This document shows, piece after piece, positions 42,160-50,906 of a DNA stretch of 64,000 nucleotides. Within the stretch, counting starts at the first letter, position 1, and each line of letters begins with the position of its first letter. Both the position numbers and the translations under genes were made by a program. The notes below the pieces were generated by a model, which worked only from the letters and a program-made list of their open reading frames with translations, was not told the DNA's origin and searched no databases. Source of the DNA: Clostridium sporogenes (lineage in GTDB: Bacteria; Bacillota; Clostridia; Clostridiales; Clostridiaceae); NCBI RefSeq assembly GCF_001020205.1, contig NZ_CP011663.1, positions 2,728,001 to 2,792,000 on the forward strand, in the 5' to 3' direction.

Positions 42160-43317
42160 TTATATATCATATTTTTTACCTAAATACTCTCTAACTTCCT
42201 TATCTACACTTATTACATTCTCTAATGTAGCTTCCATAGGTTTATAAAATTTATTCATGCATTCTTGTAATAGATCACCTATTTGCAAAAATTCTATTTT
42301 GCCCTTTAAAAATAAGTCTACAGCTACCTCATTTGCTCCATTTAATATAGCTGGCATTACTCCACCTTTTTTCCCTGCTTCATAAGCTAACTTTAATGGT
42401 AAAAATGTATCCATATCTGGTTTTTCAAAGGTTAAATTAGATATTTTATAAAAATCTAAAGGTTCTATTTGACTTTCTTTCCTATTAGGATAATTCAAAG
42501 CATATTGTATAGGTAATTTCATATCTGTAGTTGCCATTTGTGCTATTACACTTCCATCTTTATATTCCACCATAGAATGAACTATACTTTGTGGATGTAC
42601 CACTACTTTTATATTTTCATAATCCATACCAAATAAAAAATGAGCTTCTATAACTTCTAATCCTTTATTCATTAATGTGGCAGAATCTATAGATATTTTT
42701 CTTCCCATATTCCATTTAGGATGTTTAAGAGCATGCTCTGGTTTTACATCTATAAGTTCTTCCTTTTTTCTACCTCTAAAAGGGCCTCCTGAAGCCGTTA
42801 CTATTATATTTTTAACTTCTTCCTTTTTATTTCCTCTTAAGCATTGAAAAATAGCTCCGTGTTCTGAATCTACAGGCAATATATTTACATTATGTTCTTT
42901 AGCTTTACTAATAACCAGTTCTCCAGCTACTACTAAGGTTTCCTTGTTAGCTAAAGCTATATCTTTTCCACTTTCTATAGCTTTTATGGTTGGAACTAAT
43001 CCTATCATTCCTACCACAGAGGTAACTACTGTATTTACCTCCTCTAAGGTGCTTATATATATCATTCCTTCCATACCTTTTAAAACTTTTGTATCTATTT
43101 TATTATCTATACAAAAATCTTCTACTATTTTAAAGGCATTCTCTTCTGTTAAAACTACATATTTCGGTTTAAATTCCTTTATAATTTCTATAACTTTTTT
43201 ATAACTTTTGTTTGCGGATATAGCTACTAATTTTAAATCTTCTTTTTCTTTTCTTATTACATCTAAAGTTTGGGTTCCAATAGAACCTGTAGCTCCTAAT
43301 ATAGTTATGTTCTTCAA
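42160..43317 (-). CDS. dxr: 1-deoxy-D-xylulose 5-phosphate reductoisomerase
   Basis: 385 aa. NADPH motif GATGSIGTQTLDVI (8-21), the metal/substrate segment ILPVDSEHGAIFQCL (about 143-157), and ATLMNKGLEVIEA (about 209-221). First committed step of the MEP pathway. The start is TTG, with GAGGAGAG upstream at suitable distance; no ATG is better. It lies between the AI-2E-family permease and rseP. Confidence 0.96.
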   Translation of the reverse strand: MKNITILGATGSIGTQTLDVIRKEKEDLKLVAISANKSYKKVIEIIKEFKPKYVVLTEENAFKIVEDFCIDNKIDTKVLKGMEGMIYISTLEEVNTVVTSVVGMIGLVPTIKAIESGKDIALANKETLVVAGELVISKAKEHNVNILPVDSEHGAIFQCLRGNKKEEVKNIIVTASGGPFRGRKKEELIDVKPEHALKHPKWNMGRKISIDSATLMNKGLEVIEAHFLFGMDYENIKVVVHPQSIVHSMVEYKDGSVIAQMATTDMKLPIQYALNYPNRKESQIEPLDFYKISNLTFEKPDMDTFLPLKLAYEAGKKGGVMPAILNGANEVAVDLFLKGKIEFLQIGDLLQECMNKFYKPMEATLENVISVDKEVREYLGKKYDI

Positions 43318-43346
43318 AATGTCATCTCTCCTCTAATAACTTTCAT

Positions 43347-44327
43347 TTAAGTTTTTACAAATTCTTTAAGGGTTATTATATATAATGGTCCTAGAAGTAA
43401 ACCTAAAAACCCTAAAATTTTAAATCCTATATATATAGATATTATTATAGCTAAAGCAGGTAATTGAAGCTTAGAGCTCATAAACTTAGTTTCTAATATT
43501 TGTCTCGTTATTATTAATAATAAATAAAGACATATAAGACCTAAAAATATTACATAATTTTTTGTATAGAATTGGTATAATATTAAGGGTAAAAAAATTA
43601 CAACTGTTCCTATGTAAGGTAACATGTCTAATATACCACATAACACTCCTAATATTAAATAGTTATTTATATTTAATATTTTTAAACCTGTTATGGTTTG
43701 AAATGTAGTAAATATAACTAAAAAACATTCTATCTTTATTATTTCCTTTAATTTATATATTTTATCTTTAATTTTTTCAAATTCATTAACACCTATATAT
43801 TTTTTAATATTTTCTAATATAGCATATTTATCCACCAAAATAAAGTATATAGAAATACTAGCTATAAAATATGCAAAAATCCATTCTGTGGTGTAACTAG
43901 CTCCTCTTCTAAAAAAGTCTCCATTTAATAAAGTTGTATCTATATTATTTAAATTTTTGTTAAATATATATTTGTTTATATTTAACATTTTGTTTATACC
44001 GCCTATGAAACAATCTATCTCTGTTTTAAAATTATAATAGTACCCTTTTAATAATATAAAATGATTATAAATAAAATTTCCTATTAAAAAAATTAATAAA
44101 AACAATATAAGATTTACTAAAATTATGCTTATAATAGAATTCACATTATTATTAAATAATTTTTTACTACATAAAAAATTATAAATAGGGTTACATAAAA
44201 AAAGTAAAACTAATATTATAAAAAAGGGCTTAAAATAATTTTTAACTAATAGAGCTAATAAAAAAAATATTATGAATATTATTATAGCATAGATTATATC
44301 TTTATATTTATGTTTATAATGCCTCAA
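43347..44327 (-). CDS. AI-2E family transporter (UPF0118)
   Basis: 326 aa with six to eight membrane segments and the family's C-terminal block GILDMLPYIGTVVIFLPLIL (about 230-250) and a final Gly-Pro in LLGPLYI. Members include YtvI-like sporulation proteins and ion antiporters, and most have no known substrate despite the family name. TTG start with AGGAG upstream. The insertion of such a gene between cdsA and dxr is not the usual arrangement and is very AT-rich, with long runs of Ile, Phe, Asn and Lys. Confidence 0.8.
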   Translation of the reverse strand: MRHYKHKYKDIIYAIIIFIIFFLLALLVKNYFKPFFIILVLLFLCNPIYNFLCSKKLFNNNVNSIISIILVNLILFLLIFLIGNFIYNHFILLKGYYYNFKTEIDCFIGGINKMLNINKYIFNKNLNNIDTTLLNGDFFRRGASYTTEWIFAYFIASISIYFILVDKYAILENIKKYIGVNEFEKIKDKIYKLKEIIKIECFLVIFTTFQTITGLKILNINNYLILGVLCGILDMLPYIGTVVIFLPLILYQFYTKNYVIFLGLICLYLLLIITRQILETKFMSSKLQLPALAIIISIYIGFKILGFLGLLLGPLYIITLKEFVKT

Positions 44328-44656
44328 ATCCTTTTCTCCTATTATTGCTTTCTACATAAATATATTCATAATAAAGCTTATATATTAAGCTCCTTTATAA
44401 AAACTAAAACAACTACAATTAAATTTTAATGCAATTTTAAATATAAACTAGTCTTTACTAATTCTATTGTTCCCTCTGTTTCCTTATTTATATTATTAAT
44501 TTCATTTTTATATATAACAATGCAAGAATTAAATAAGCTATTCAAATTCATATTAACTATATTTTATTTGTAATGTTTCTATTTCAATTATTAATTATAC
44601 TAAAAAACTCAATCTAATAATAAATATAGATTGAGCTCTTTTGCTTATATTTTATT
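44328..44656. other. Intergenic region between permease gene and cdsA
   Basis: 329 bp, very AT-rich. It holds the cdsA terminator at 44608-44635. A 41-codon minus-strand frame (44426-44551) has no ribosome binding site and is not called. Nothing else is seen. Confidence 0.5.
44608..44635 (-). terminator. Intrinsic terminator of cdsA
   Basis: CTCAATCTA (44608-44616) and TAGATTGAG (44627-44635), with TTTTTTAG on the minus strand. Confidence 0.85.
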
Positions 44657-45454
44657 TTAAAGTTGTAATATAAAAGTTAAATAATAATATACTGCCACTG
44701 ATGAAAATAAAATACTATCAAATCTATCTAATATTCCTCCATGGCCTGGTATCAAATTGCTATAATCTTTTACTCCTGCATATCTTTTTATGGATGAAGC
44801 CACCAAGTCTCCGAATTGACAAACTATCCCACATATAAGACCTATTAATATATAATGCATAATTTCTATATTAACTCCAAATTTAAATATAGCCGTTCCA
44901 AATATAGTGCAGGCTACTGAAGCTCCTATTATTCCACCTATAGAGCCCTCTATAGTTTTTTTGGGACTTACTTTAGGACATAATTTATTCTTTCCTAAGT
45001 ACTTTCCTACATAATAAGCTGTAGTATCACAAAGCCAAGCAGAAATAAATATAAGCCACACTAAATAATTTCCGTGAGCTTTATTATTAACTAAAACTAT
45101 AAAACTAAAAAATACGGGTACATATAAAAATCCTAAAAGTGTTATTGCCACATCTATAAAATTGTACTTTAAATTTATAACTGGTATAGCTAAAAGTATA
45201 AAAACAGCTAAAGTAGTTATATAAAAAATATTTTTATAATTTATACTATTTAAAAGTGGTATATAGTATATTAAACATAATAAGTATCCTACTATTTCTA
45301 TGGGTTGTATACCTTTGTTTTTAATTACTTTATAAAACTCATACATACCACCTAAAGAAAGTGCTAATATACCCCACTTTAAAAATACTCCTCCTATAAA
45401 TAGGAATATTACAAAGGGTGCTAATACTAACGCCCCTATATATCTACTATTCAT
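44657..45454 (-). CDS. cdsA: Phosphatidate cytidylyltransferase
   Basis: 265 aa, seven to eight membrane segments. The CDP-diacylglycerol synthase signature runs from SSIKRYAGVKDYSNLIPGHG through GGILDRFDS near the C-terminus (about 218-248). It makes CDP-diacylglycerol from phosphatidate and CTP for PgsA and other phospholipid enzymes. It lies 24 bp after uppS and is followed by a terminator, forming an uppS-cdsA operon. Confidence 0.95.
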   Translation of the reverse strand: MNSRYIGALVLAPFVIFLFIGGVFLKWGILALSLGGMYEFYKVIKNKGIQPIEIVGYLLCLIYYIPLLNSINYKNIFYITTLAVFILLAIPVINLKYNFIDVAITLLGFLYVPVFFSFIVLVNNKAHGNYLVWLIFISAWLCDTTAYYVGKYLGKNKLCPKVSPKKTIEGSIGGIIGASVACTIFGTAIFKFGVNIEIMHYILIGLICGIVCQFGDLVASSIKRYAGVKDYSNLIPGHGGILDRFDSILFSSVAVYYYLTFILQL

Positions 45455-45478
45455 CTTATTCTCTCCTATTCTAAAAGG

Positions 45479-46237
45479 TTATTTTACAGCTCCAAATCTT
45501 CTATCTCTATTTTGATAATCATATATGGCCTTATGAAGATGCTCTTTTTTAAAATCAGGCCATTTTATATCTGAATACCAAAATTCTGAATAAGCGCATT
45601 GCCATAATAAAAAATTACTTATTCTTTTTTCGCCGCTAGGTCTTATTATTAAATCCGGATCTGCCATTCCCTTTGTATAAAGATAATTAGAAATAAGTTC
45701 TTCATTTATTTCCTCTTCTTTTATCTTTCCTGCTGTTATATCTTCATATATATTTTTTACTGCCCTTATTATCTCATCTCTACCACCATAATTTAAGGCT
45801 AAATTTAGCACTAGTCCTGTGTTATTTTTAGTTTCTTCATAGGCTTTCTCTAATTCCTTTATGCACACCTCTGGTAATTTTTCTATGTTGCCTATTGCAT
45901 TAACTATTACATTGTTTTCATTAAGCTCCTTGACTTCCTTCCTTAAATATTGAACTAATAAAGTCATAAGAGCGCTAACCTCATCTTTTGGTCTTTTCCA
46001 GTTTTCTGTAGAAAAAGCATATAAGGTTAAGTACTTAACACCTAATTTATTGCATTCTTTCACTATTTCTCTTATAGTCTCCACACCGGCTTTATGTCCC
46101 ATAGTTCTAGGCAAACTTCTTTCCTTTGCCCATCTTCCATTTCCATCCATTATGATAGCAATATGTTTTGGTATATTGTTCATATCTAAATCCATATCTA
46201 TACTAGCTTTTTTGTTATTTGAAAAAAAAATTTTCAT
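45479..46237 (-). CDS. uppS: Undecaprenyl diphosphate synthase
   Basis: 252 aa. Catalytic Asp31 is in HIAIIMDGNGRWA; later LTLYAFSTENWKRP and DLIIRPSGEKRISNFLLWQ are the two cis-prenyltransferase motifs. It makes the C55 carrier for peptidoglycan, teichoic acid and the lipid-linked sugar systems. The N-terminal extension of about 20 residues is longer than in Bacillus but starts behind a good GGGGGG-type ribosome binding site. Confidence 0.95.
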   Translation of the reverse strand: MKIFFSNNKKASIDMDLDMNNIPKHIAIIMDGNGRWAKERSLPRTMGHKAGVETIREIVKECNKLGVKYLTLYAFSTENWKRPKDEVSALMTLLVQYLRKEVKELNENNVIVNAIGNIEKLPEVCIKELEKAYEETKNNTGLVLNLALNYGGRDEIIRAVKNIYEDITAGKIKEEEINEELISNYLYTKGMADPDLIIRPSGEKRISNFLLWQCAYSEFWYSDIKWPDFKKEHLHKAIYDYQNRDRRFGAVK

Positions 46238-46276
46238 AAAGTTCCCCCCAACATATTTACTTCTAAATTATTAAAA

Positions 46277-46296
46277 AACCTGCTGATAAGCAGGTT
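46277..46296 (-). terminator. Intrinsic terminator of pyrH-frr
   Basis: AACCTGCT-gata-AGCAGGTT followed on the minus strand by TTTTTTAATAATTT, directly after frr. It separates frr from the uppS operon. Confidence 0.88.
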
Positions 46297-46303
46297 ATAA
46301 TCT

Positions 46304-46858
46304 TTATATAGATAGTATTTCCTTTTCTTTTACACTTATTATAGAATCTACTTCTTTTATATATTTATCTGTTTTCTTTTGAATATCATCTTCTGCCTTT
46401 TTAATATCATCTTCTGAAACATCATCTTTTTTTAGATTCTTAACATCATCATTACAATCTCTTCTTATAGATCTTATAGCTACTTTTGCTTCTTCTCCAG
46501 TTTTTTTCACAGTTTTAACTATGTTTTTTCTTGTTTCTTCTGTTAATTCTGGTATAACAAGTCTTATTACAGTACCATCATTAGAAGGATTTAAACCTAA
46601 ATCTGATTTTAATATAGCTTTCTCTATAGCTGATAAAGCACTTTTATCCCAAGGTTGTATTAAAAGAACTCTTGCTTCTGGTACAGATATATTTCCTAAT
46701 TGATTTAGTGGAGTCATAGAACCATAATATTCTGCTTCTATTCTATCAAGCATAGCTGGATTAGCTCTACCAGCTTTCATTGAAGCTAATTCTCTTTTTA
46801 AAGCTACAATAGTTTTCCCCATTTTTTCATCTGCTTTTTTTAATATTTCTTTTATCAC
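46304..46858 (-). CDS. frr: Ribosome recycling factor
   Basis: 184 aa, full length. Family segments GRANPAMLDRIEAEYYGS, WDKSALSAIEKAI and RSIRRDCNDDVK are present. It splits post-termination ribosomes together with EF-G. GTG start with GGGGAGG 8 nt upstream. It follows pyrH by 15 bp and ends the pyrH-frr unit. Confidence 0.96.
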   Translation of the reverse strand: MIKEILKKADEKMGKTIVALKRELASMKAGRANPAMLDRIEAEYYGSMTPLNQLGNISVPEARVLLIQPWDKSALSAIEKAILKSDLGLNPSNDGTVIRLVIPELTEETRKNIVKTVKKTGEEAKVAIRSIRRDCNDDVKNLKKDDVSEDDIKKAEDDIQKKTDKYIKEVDSIISVKEKEILSI

Positions 46859-46873
46859 TTAAATAACCTCCCC

Positions 46874-47590
46874 TTATTTTGAATTTGAAACTAGAGTACC
46901 TATTTCTTCTCCAGTTACAGCTTTTATTATATTGCAAGGTTCATCTAATCCAAAAACTAATATAGGAATATCATTATCCATACATAAAGAAGTAGCTGTA
47001 GAATCCATCACTTGTAATCCTTGTTCCAATACTTCTATATAAGATAATTTATTATATTTTTTAGCATCATCATGCTTATGAGGATCTTTATCATAAACCC
47101 CATCTACTTTTTTAGCAAGTAATATAACATCCGCTTCTATTTCTGCCGCTCTTAATGCAGCTGCTGTATCAGTTGAAAAATATGGATTACCTGTTCCAGA
47201 TGCAAATATTACCACCCTTTCTTTTTCCAAGTGTCTCATAGCTCTTCTTCTTATAAATGGTTCTGCAATTTCTTTCATTTCTATAGCAGTTTGAACTCTA
47301 GTATTAACTCCTAGTTGTTCTAATGAATCTTGAAGAGCTAAAGCATTTATACAAGTAGCAAGCATCCCCATATAATCTGCTGTGGTTCTATCCATATCTG
47401 AACCACTTCTACCTCTCCAAATATTTCCTCCACCAACTACTGCGCCTACTTCTATTCCCATCTCAACTAATTTTTTTATTTGTTCTGATATTTCTTTTGT
47501 AAAATCAAAATCAAATCCAAAACCTTTTTCCCCTGACAAGGCTTCTCCTGATAGCTTTAACATAACGCGCTTATACTTTGGTTCATTCAT
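46874..47590 (-). CDS. pyrH: Uridylate kinase
   Basis: 238 aa, amino-acid-kinase fold, UMP-specific. RVMLKLSGEALSGEKGFGFD near the start, then VVGGGNIWRG and TDTAAALRAAEIEADV mark PyrH. It phosphorylates UMP to UDP for RNA and sugar nucleotides, including peptidoglycan precursors. GGAGG lies about 10 nt before the ATG. It lies downstream of tsf but after a terminator. Confidence 0.96.
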   Translation of the reverse strand: MNEPKYKRVMLKLSGEALSGEKGFGFDFDFTKEISEQIKKLVEMGIEVGAVVGGGNIWRGRSGSDMDRTTADYMGMLATCINALALQDSLEQLGVNTRVQTAIEMKEIAEPFIRRRAMRHLEKERVVIFASGTGNPYFSTDTAAALRAAEIEADVILLAKKVDGVYDKDPHKHDDAKKYNKLSYIEVLEQGLQVMDSTATSLCMDNDIPILVFGLDEPCNIIKAVTGEEIGTLVSNSK

Positions 47591-47975
47591 CTATATTATA
47601 CCTCCAAATTATTTTAAATTAAATATATTATGTATTATAAATTCAGTTTCAAATTAAAAGGAATTTAATATTTCTATAATATTCAACATAATACTTATAG
47701 AAATTATTTCCCTATGAATAGCAATTGTATAATATTTTAATTAATTACATTTAGAATAATTATATCATATAAATTTATACTATGACTACTCTCCATGATA
47801 CTTCCTAGCAATTAGAGTCCTTTATAGCTTTTTATATAATTCTAGCAAGTAGCAATTTATTAATAACATACCTTGCATATGATTCTAAAAATAACTTTAT
47901 TTTATATGTTTATTATGAAACTTTTCATTAACTTATTTTTCAAAAAAAGAGAACACTCAGTGTTCTCTTTTTTAA
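47591..47975. other. Intergenic region between pyrH and tsf
   Basis: 385 bp. It holds the tsf terminator at 47948-47968 and a 9-bp perfect hairpin in front of pyrH (TTTCTATAA at 47671-47679 with TTATAGAAA at 47695-47703). Several AT-rich promoter-like sequences exist but none is clearly best. No gene is seen. Confidence 0.5.
47948..47968 (-). terminator. Intrinsic terminator of rpsB-tsf
   Basis: AGAGAACACT (47948-47957) with AGTGTTCTCT (47959-47968) and T-runs on both sides. Perfect 10-bp stem with minimal loop. Confidence 0.9.
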
Positions 47976-48899
47976 TTATTTACCTTGGTTCATTTGTCTT
48001 TGAACTTCTTCAGCAAAGTCTTCTTCTTTCTTTTCTATACCTTCACCTTTTTCGTACCTTACGAAAGCTTCTACAGTTATATCTGCACCGATTTCTTTTG
48101 ATTGTTCTTGTAAGTATTTAGTTATAGTGTAATCTCCGTTTTTAACCCAAAGTTGTTCAACTAAACAGTTTTCTTTATAGTATTTATTAATTCTTCCCAT
48201 AACCATTTTTTCAACAACTTTTTCTGGTTTTCCTTCGTTTAAAGCCTGAACTCTGTATATTTCTTTTTCTTTTTCTAAAGTATCAGTATCAACACCATCT
48301 CTATTTAAGAATAATGGATTTGTTGCTGCAACTTGCATTGCTACGTCTTTAGCTATTTCAGCTAATTTTGCATCTTCTTTTTCACAAGCTAATTTTACAA
48401 GAACACCGATTCTTCCACCACCATGGATGTAGCTTGTTATAACACCTTTATCTACTGAAAGTTTAGCTATTCTTCTTAAGTTCATGTTTTCACCTAATTT
48501 AGCTATTAATTCAGTTATTACATCTTTAACTAATTTGCTTTCATCTGCTATATATTTTTCTTCTAATAATTCTTCTGCAGTTGAAACATTTGAAAAAGCT
48601 GCTTGTTTTGATAAATTGTTTGCTAACTCTACAAATAATTCGTTTACTGAAACGAAATCTGTTTCACAGTTGAATTCTACTATTGATCCATTTTTCATGT
48701 CTTCAGATATGTATGTGCTTACAATACCTTCTGCAGCTACTCTTCCTGATTTTTTAGCAGCGGCTGCTAACCCTTTTTCTCTTAATACTTCTACAGCCTT
48801 TTCTAAATCTCCATCACATTCAGTTAAAGCTTTCTTACAATCCATCATTCCTGCGCCAGTTTTTTCTCTTAAATCTTTTACCATTTTAGCACTGATCAT
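47976..48899 (-). CDS. tsf: Elongation factor Ts
   Basis: 307 aa. [18 protein letters not shown] near the N-terminus with the TDFV motif in [11 protein letters not shown] (about 75-85). It exchanges GDP on EF-Tu. AGGAGG lies 5-6 nt before the ATG. It follows rpsB in the usual operon. The C-terminal part matches the longer clostridial form. Confidence 0.97.
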
Positions 48900-48986
48900 T
48901 ATATATTCCTCCTATTTTAACTAATTTAAAAGGTAAATGAGAGATTAGTCTCACCTACCTTATATTTTTGATTTATAATAGCTAAA

Positions 48987-49688
48987 TTATTCTGCTAATT
49001 GTTCACCTTGTCTTCCTTCAAGAACAGCATCAGCCATTTTTGCTGCTATTAATCTTACAGCTCTTATAGCATCATCATTTCCTGGAATTACGAAATCTAC
49101 TTCGTCTGGATCACAGTTTGTATCTACTATAGCTACAACTGGAATTCCGAGTCTTTTAGCTTCTAATATAGCATTCTTTTCTTTTCTTGGATCAACAACG
49201 AACATAGCTCCTACATTATTTGCATCTAACTTTCTTATTCCACCTAAGTTCTTTTCTAATTTTTCTCTTTCATTTTTTAATTTTATAACTTCTTTTTTAG
49301 GAAGAACTTCAAATGTTCCATCTTCTTCCATCTTATCTAATTCTTCTAATTTGTTTATTCTAGCTGTTATAGTTGTAAAGTTTGTTAACATTCCACCTAA
49401 CCATCTATTGTTAACAAAGTGCATTTCTGATCTCTTAGCTTCTTCTTCTATAGCTTCTTGAGCTTGTTTTTTAGTTCCTACAAATAATACATCTTTTCCT
49501 TCTTCTGCAACTGATCTTAAGAAGTTATAAGCCTCTTCTACCTTTTTAACTGTTTTTTGTAAATCGATAATGTATATTCCATTTCTTTCTGTGAATATGT
49601 ATGGAGCCATTTTAGGGTTCCATCTTCTTGTTTGATGTCCAAAATGAACACCTGCTTCTAATAATTGTTTCATTGATATAACTGACAT
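48987..49688 (-). CDS. rpsB: 30S ribosomal protein S2
   Basis: 233 aa. MKQLLEAGVHFGHQTRRWNP at the start, the FVGTKKQAQEAIEEEA segment and VVAIVDTNCDPDEVDFVIPG at the end are diagnostic. S2 joins late in 30S assembly and binds S1 in other bacteria. AAGGAGG precedes the ATG. A good promoter is upstream with a leader of about 100 nt, in which CTACC and GGTAG arms can pair, so a leader control is possible. Confidence 0.97.
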   Translation of the reverse strand: MSVISMKQLLEAGVHFGHQTRRWNPKMAPYIFTERNGIYIIDLQKTVKKVEEAYNFLRSVAEEGKDVLFVGTKKQAQEAIEEEAKRSEMHFVNNRWLGGMLTNFTTITARINKLEELDKMEEDGTFEVLPKKEVIKLKNEREKLEKNLGGIRKLDANNVGAMFVVDPRKEKNAILEAKRLGIPVVAIVDTNCDPDEVDFVIPGNDDAIRAVRLIAAKMADAVLEGRQGEQLAE

Positions 49689-49791
49689 AAATTTACCTCC
49701 TTGGTTTTTCCTCCATTACCCTTATATTTATAAACTACCCCTTAAGGCACCATTTATAAAATTAGATAATGTGTGTATTTTCTCCTTAGGT

Positions 49792-49820
49792 AGTATATCA
49801 CACCCTAGTATGTTATTCAA
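49792..49820 (-). promoter_or_regulatory. Promoter of rpsB-tsf
   Basis: On the minus strand TTGAAT, 17-bp spacer, TATACT. The leader that follows (about 49690-49790) can form CTACC-TAAGG with CCTTA-GG-TAG pairing, a possible S2 autoregulatory element; the latter is conjecture. Confidence 0.75.
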
Positions 49821-49901
49821 TAATAATTCGAAAAAAATTTTGGCATATTTTTATCCAATAATTACCTACCTAAGAATTCTTTCATAATTATACTAAAAAA
49901 T

Positions 49902-49923
49902 AAAGAAGTCCTAAGACTTCTTT
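49902..49923 (-). terminator. Intrinsic terminator of codY
   Basis: AAAGAAGTC (49902-49910) and GACTTCTTT (49915-49923), followed by ATTTTTTAG on the minus strand; 1 bp after the stop codon. Confidence 0.9.
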
Positions 49924-49924
49924 A

Positions 49925-50701
49925 CTATTTTATCTTCTTCAATTCTTCTAAAAGCTTGTCATTTAATATTCTAATATGAGTACCTTTCATACCTAGGGAT
50001 CTTGATTCAATTACCCCTGCACTTTCAAATTTTCTTAATGCATTTACTATAACAGATCTTGTTATTCCAACTTTATCTGCTATTTTAGACGCTACTAATA
50101 ATCCTTCTGTACCATCCAATTCATTAAATATATGTTCTACAGCTTCTAATTCTGAATAAGATAATGTTCCTATAGCTAATTGAACTACAGCTTTTTTTCT
50201 TGCTTCTTCTTCTATTTGATCCTGTTTTGATCTTAATATTTCAAGACCAATTATCGTAGCACTGTATTCTGCTAACACTAAATCTTCATCAGTAAATTCT
50301 TTATCAAATCTAGCTAATAATAATGTACCTAATCTTTCTCTATTCCCATTTATAGGAACTATTGTTGATAATTTATTATTTATTGAACAATCCTTTAAAT
50401 TATCAAATACACATTTATCATGGTTAGGTGAATTTGATAAAGTTTCATTTACATTTAACAATTTATTATTGTAGAAGTCTGGGAATCTATTTTCTTTTAA
50501 AACAACTTCCCTTACTTCGTCACATTCAAATCCTGAATAAAATTTAGATCCCAATATCTTTCCTTTTCTACTAATTATATATACATTGCACGCTAAAACG
50601 TCACTTAATAAATCACATATATCTTCGAAATCTACTGGTTCTGTACCTGATTTTTGCAATATTCTATTCAACATTCTTGTTTTATCTAGTAATGAACTCA
50701 T
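49925..50701 (-). CDS. codY: Global transcriptional regulator CodY
   Basis: 258 aa. N-terminal GAF-like domain (about 1-150) binds branched-chain amino acids and C-terminal winged helix (VGITRSVIVNALRKFESAGV, about 209-228) binds DNA; a GTP-sensing region lies near the domain border. It represses amino acid and adaptation genes when nutrients are plentiful and controls toxin genes in some clostridia. AAGGAGG precedes the ATG. It lies between topA and rpsB, a common clostridial order. Confidence 0.97.
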   Translation of the reverse strand: MSSLLDKTRMLNRILQKSGTEPVDFEDICDLLSDVLACNVYIISRKGKILGSKFYSGFECDEVREVVLKENRFPDFYNNKLLNVNETLSNSPNHDKCVFDNLKDCSINNKLSTIVPINGNRERLGTLLLARFDKEFTDEDLVLAEYSATIIGLEILRSKQDQIEEEARKKAVVQLAIGTLSYSELEAVEHIFNELDGTEGLLVASKIADKVGITRSVIVNALRKFESAGVIESRSLGMKGTHIRILNDKLLEELKKIK

Positions 50702-50826
50702 GGGTTTTCCTCCTTATATTACCTCTTTTACTTTAATTTATATATTGATTCCTGCTGCCTTTTTATATTATGTCTTTAAAGATTTTGATTATTAAAAATA
50801 TTTAGAATTGTTGCCTGTCCTTATCT

Positions 50827-50855
50827 ATAATAACATAAGGGTTTCTTTATTTCAA
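50827..50855 (-). promoter_or_regulatory. Promoter of codY
   Basis: On the minus strand TTGAAA, 17-bp spacer, TATTAT, about 120 bp upstream of the start. No clear CodY box is seen in the leader. Confidence 0.7.
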
Positions 50856-50906
50856 CATTTAAGATATATAAATAACAATTATTCATATAAATTAATTATT
50901 AATACA

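Noticed and set aside
44426..44551. 41-codon minus-strand frame between the permease gene and cdsA
   Set aside because: It has an ATG and reads protein-like, but there is no ribosome binding site, the DNA is extremely AT-rich and no family is recognised.
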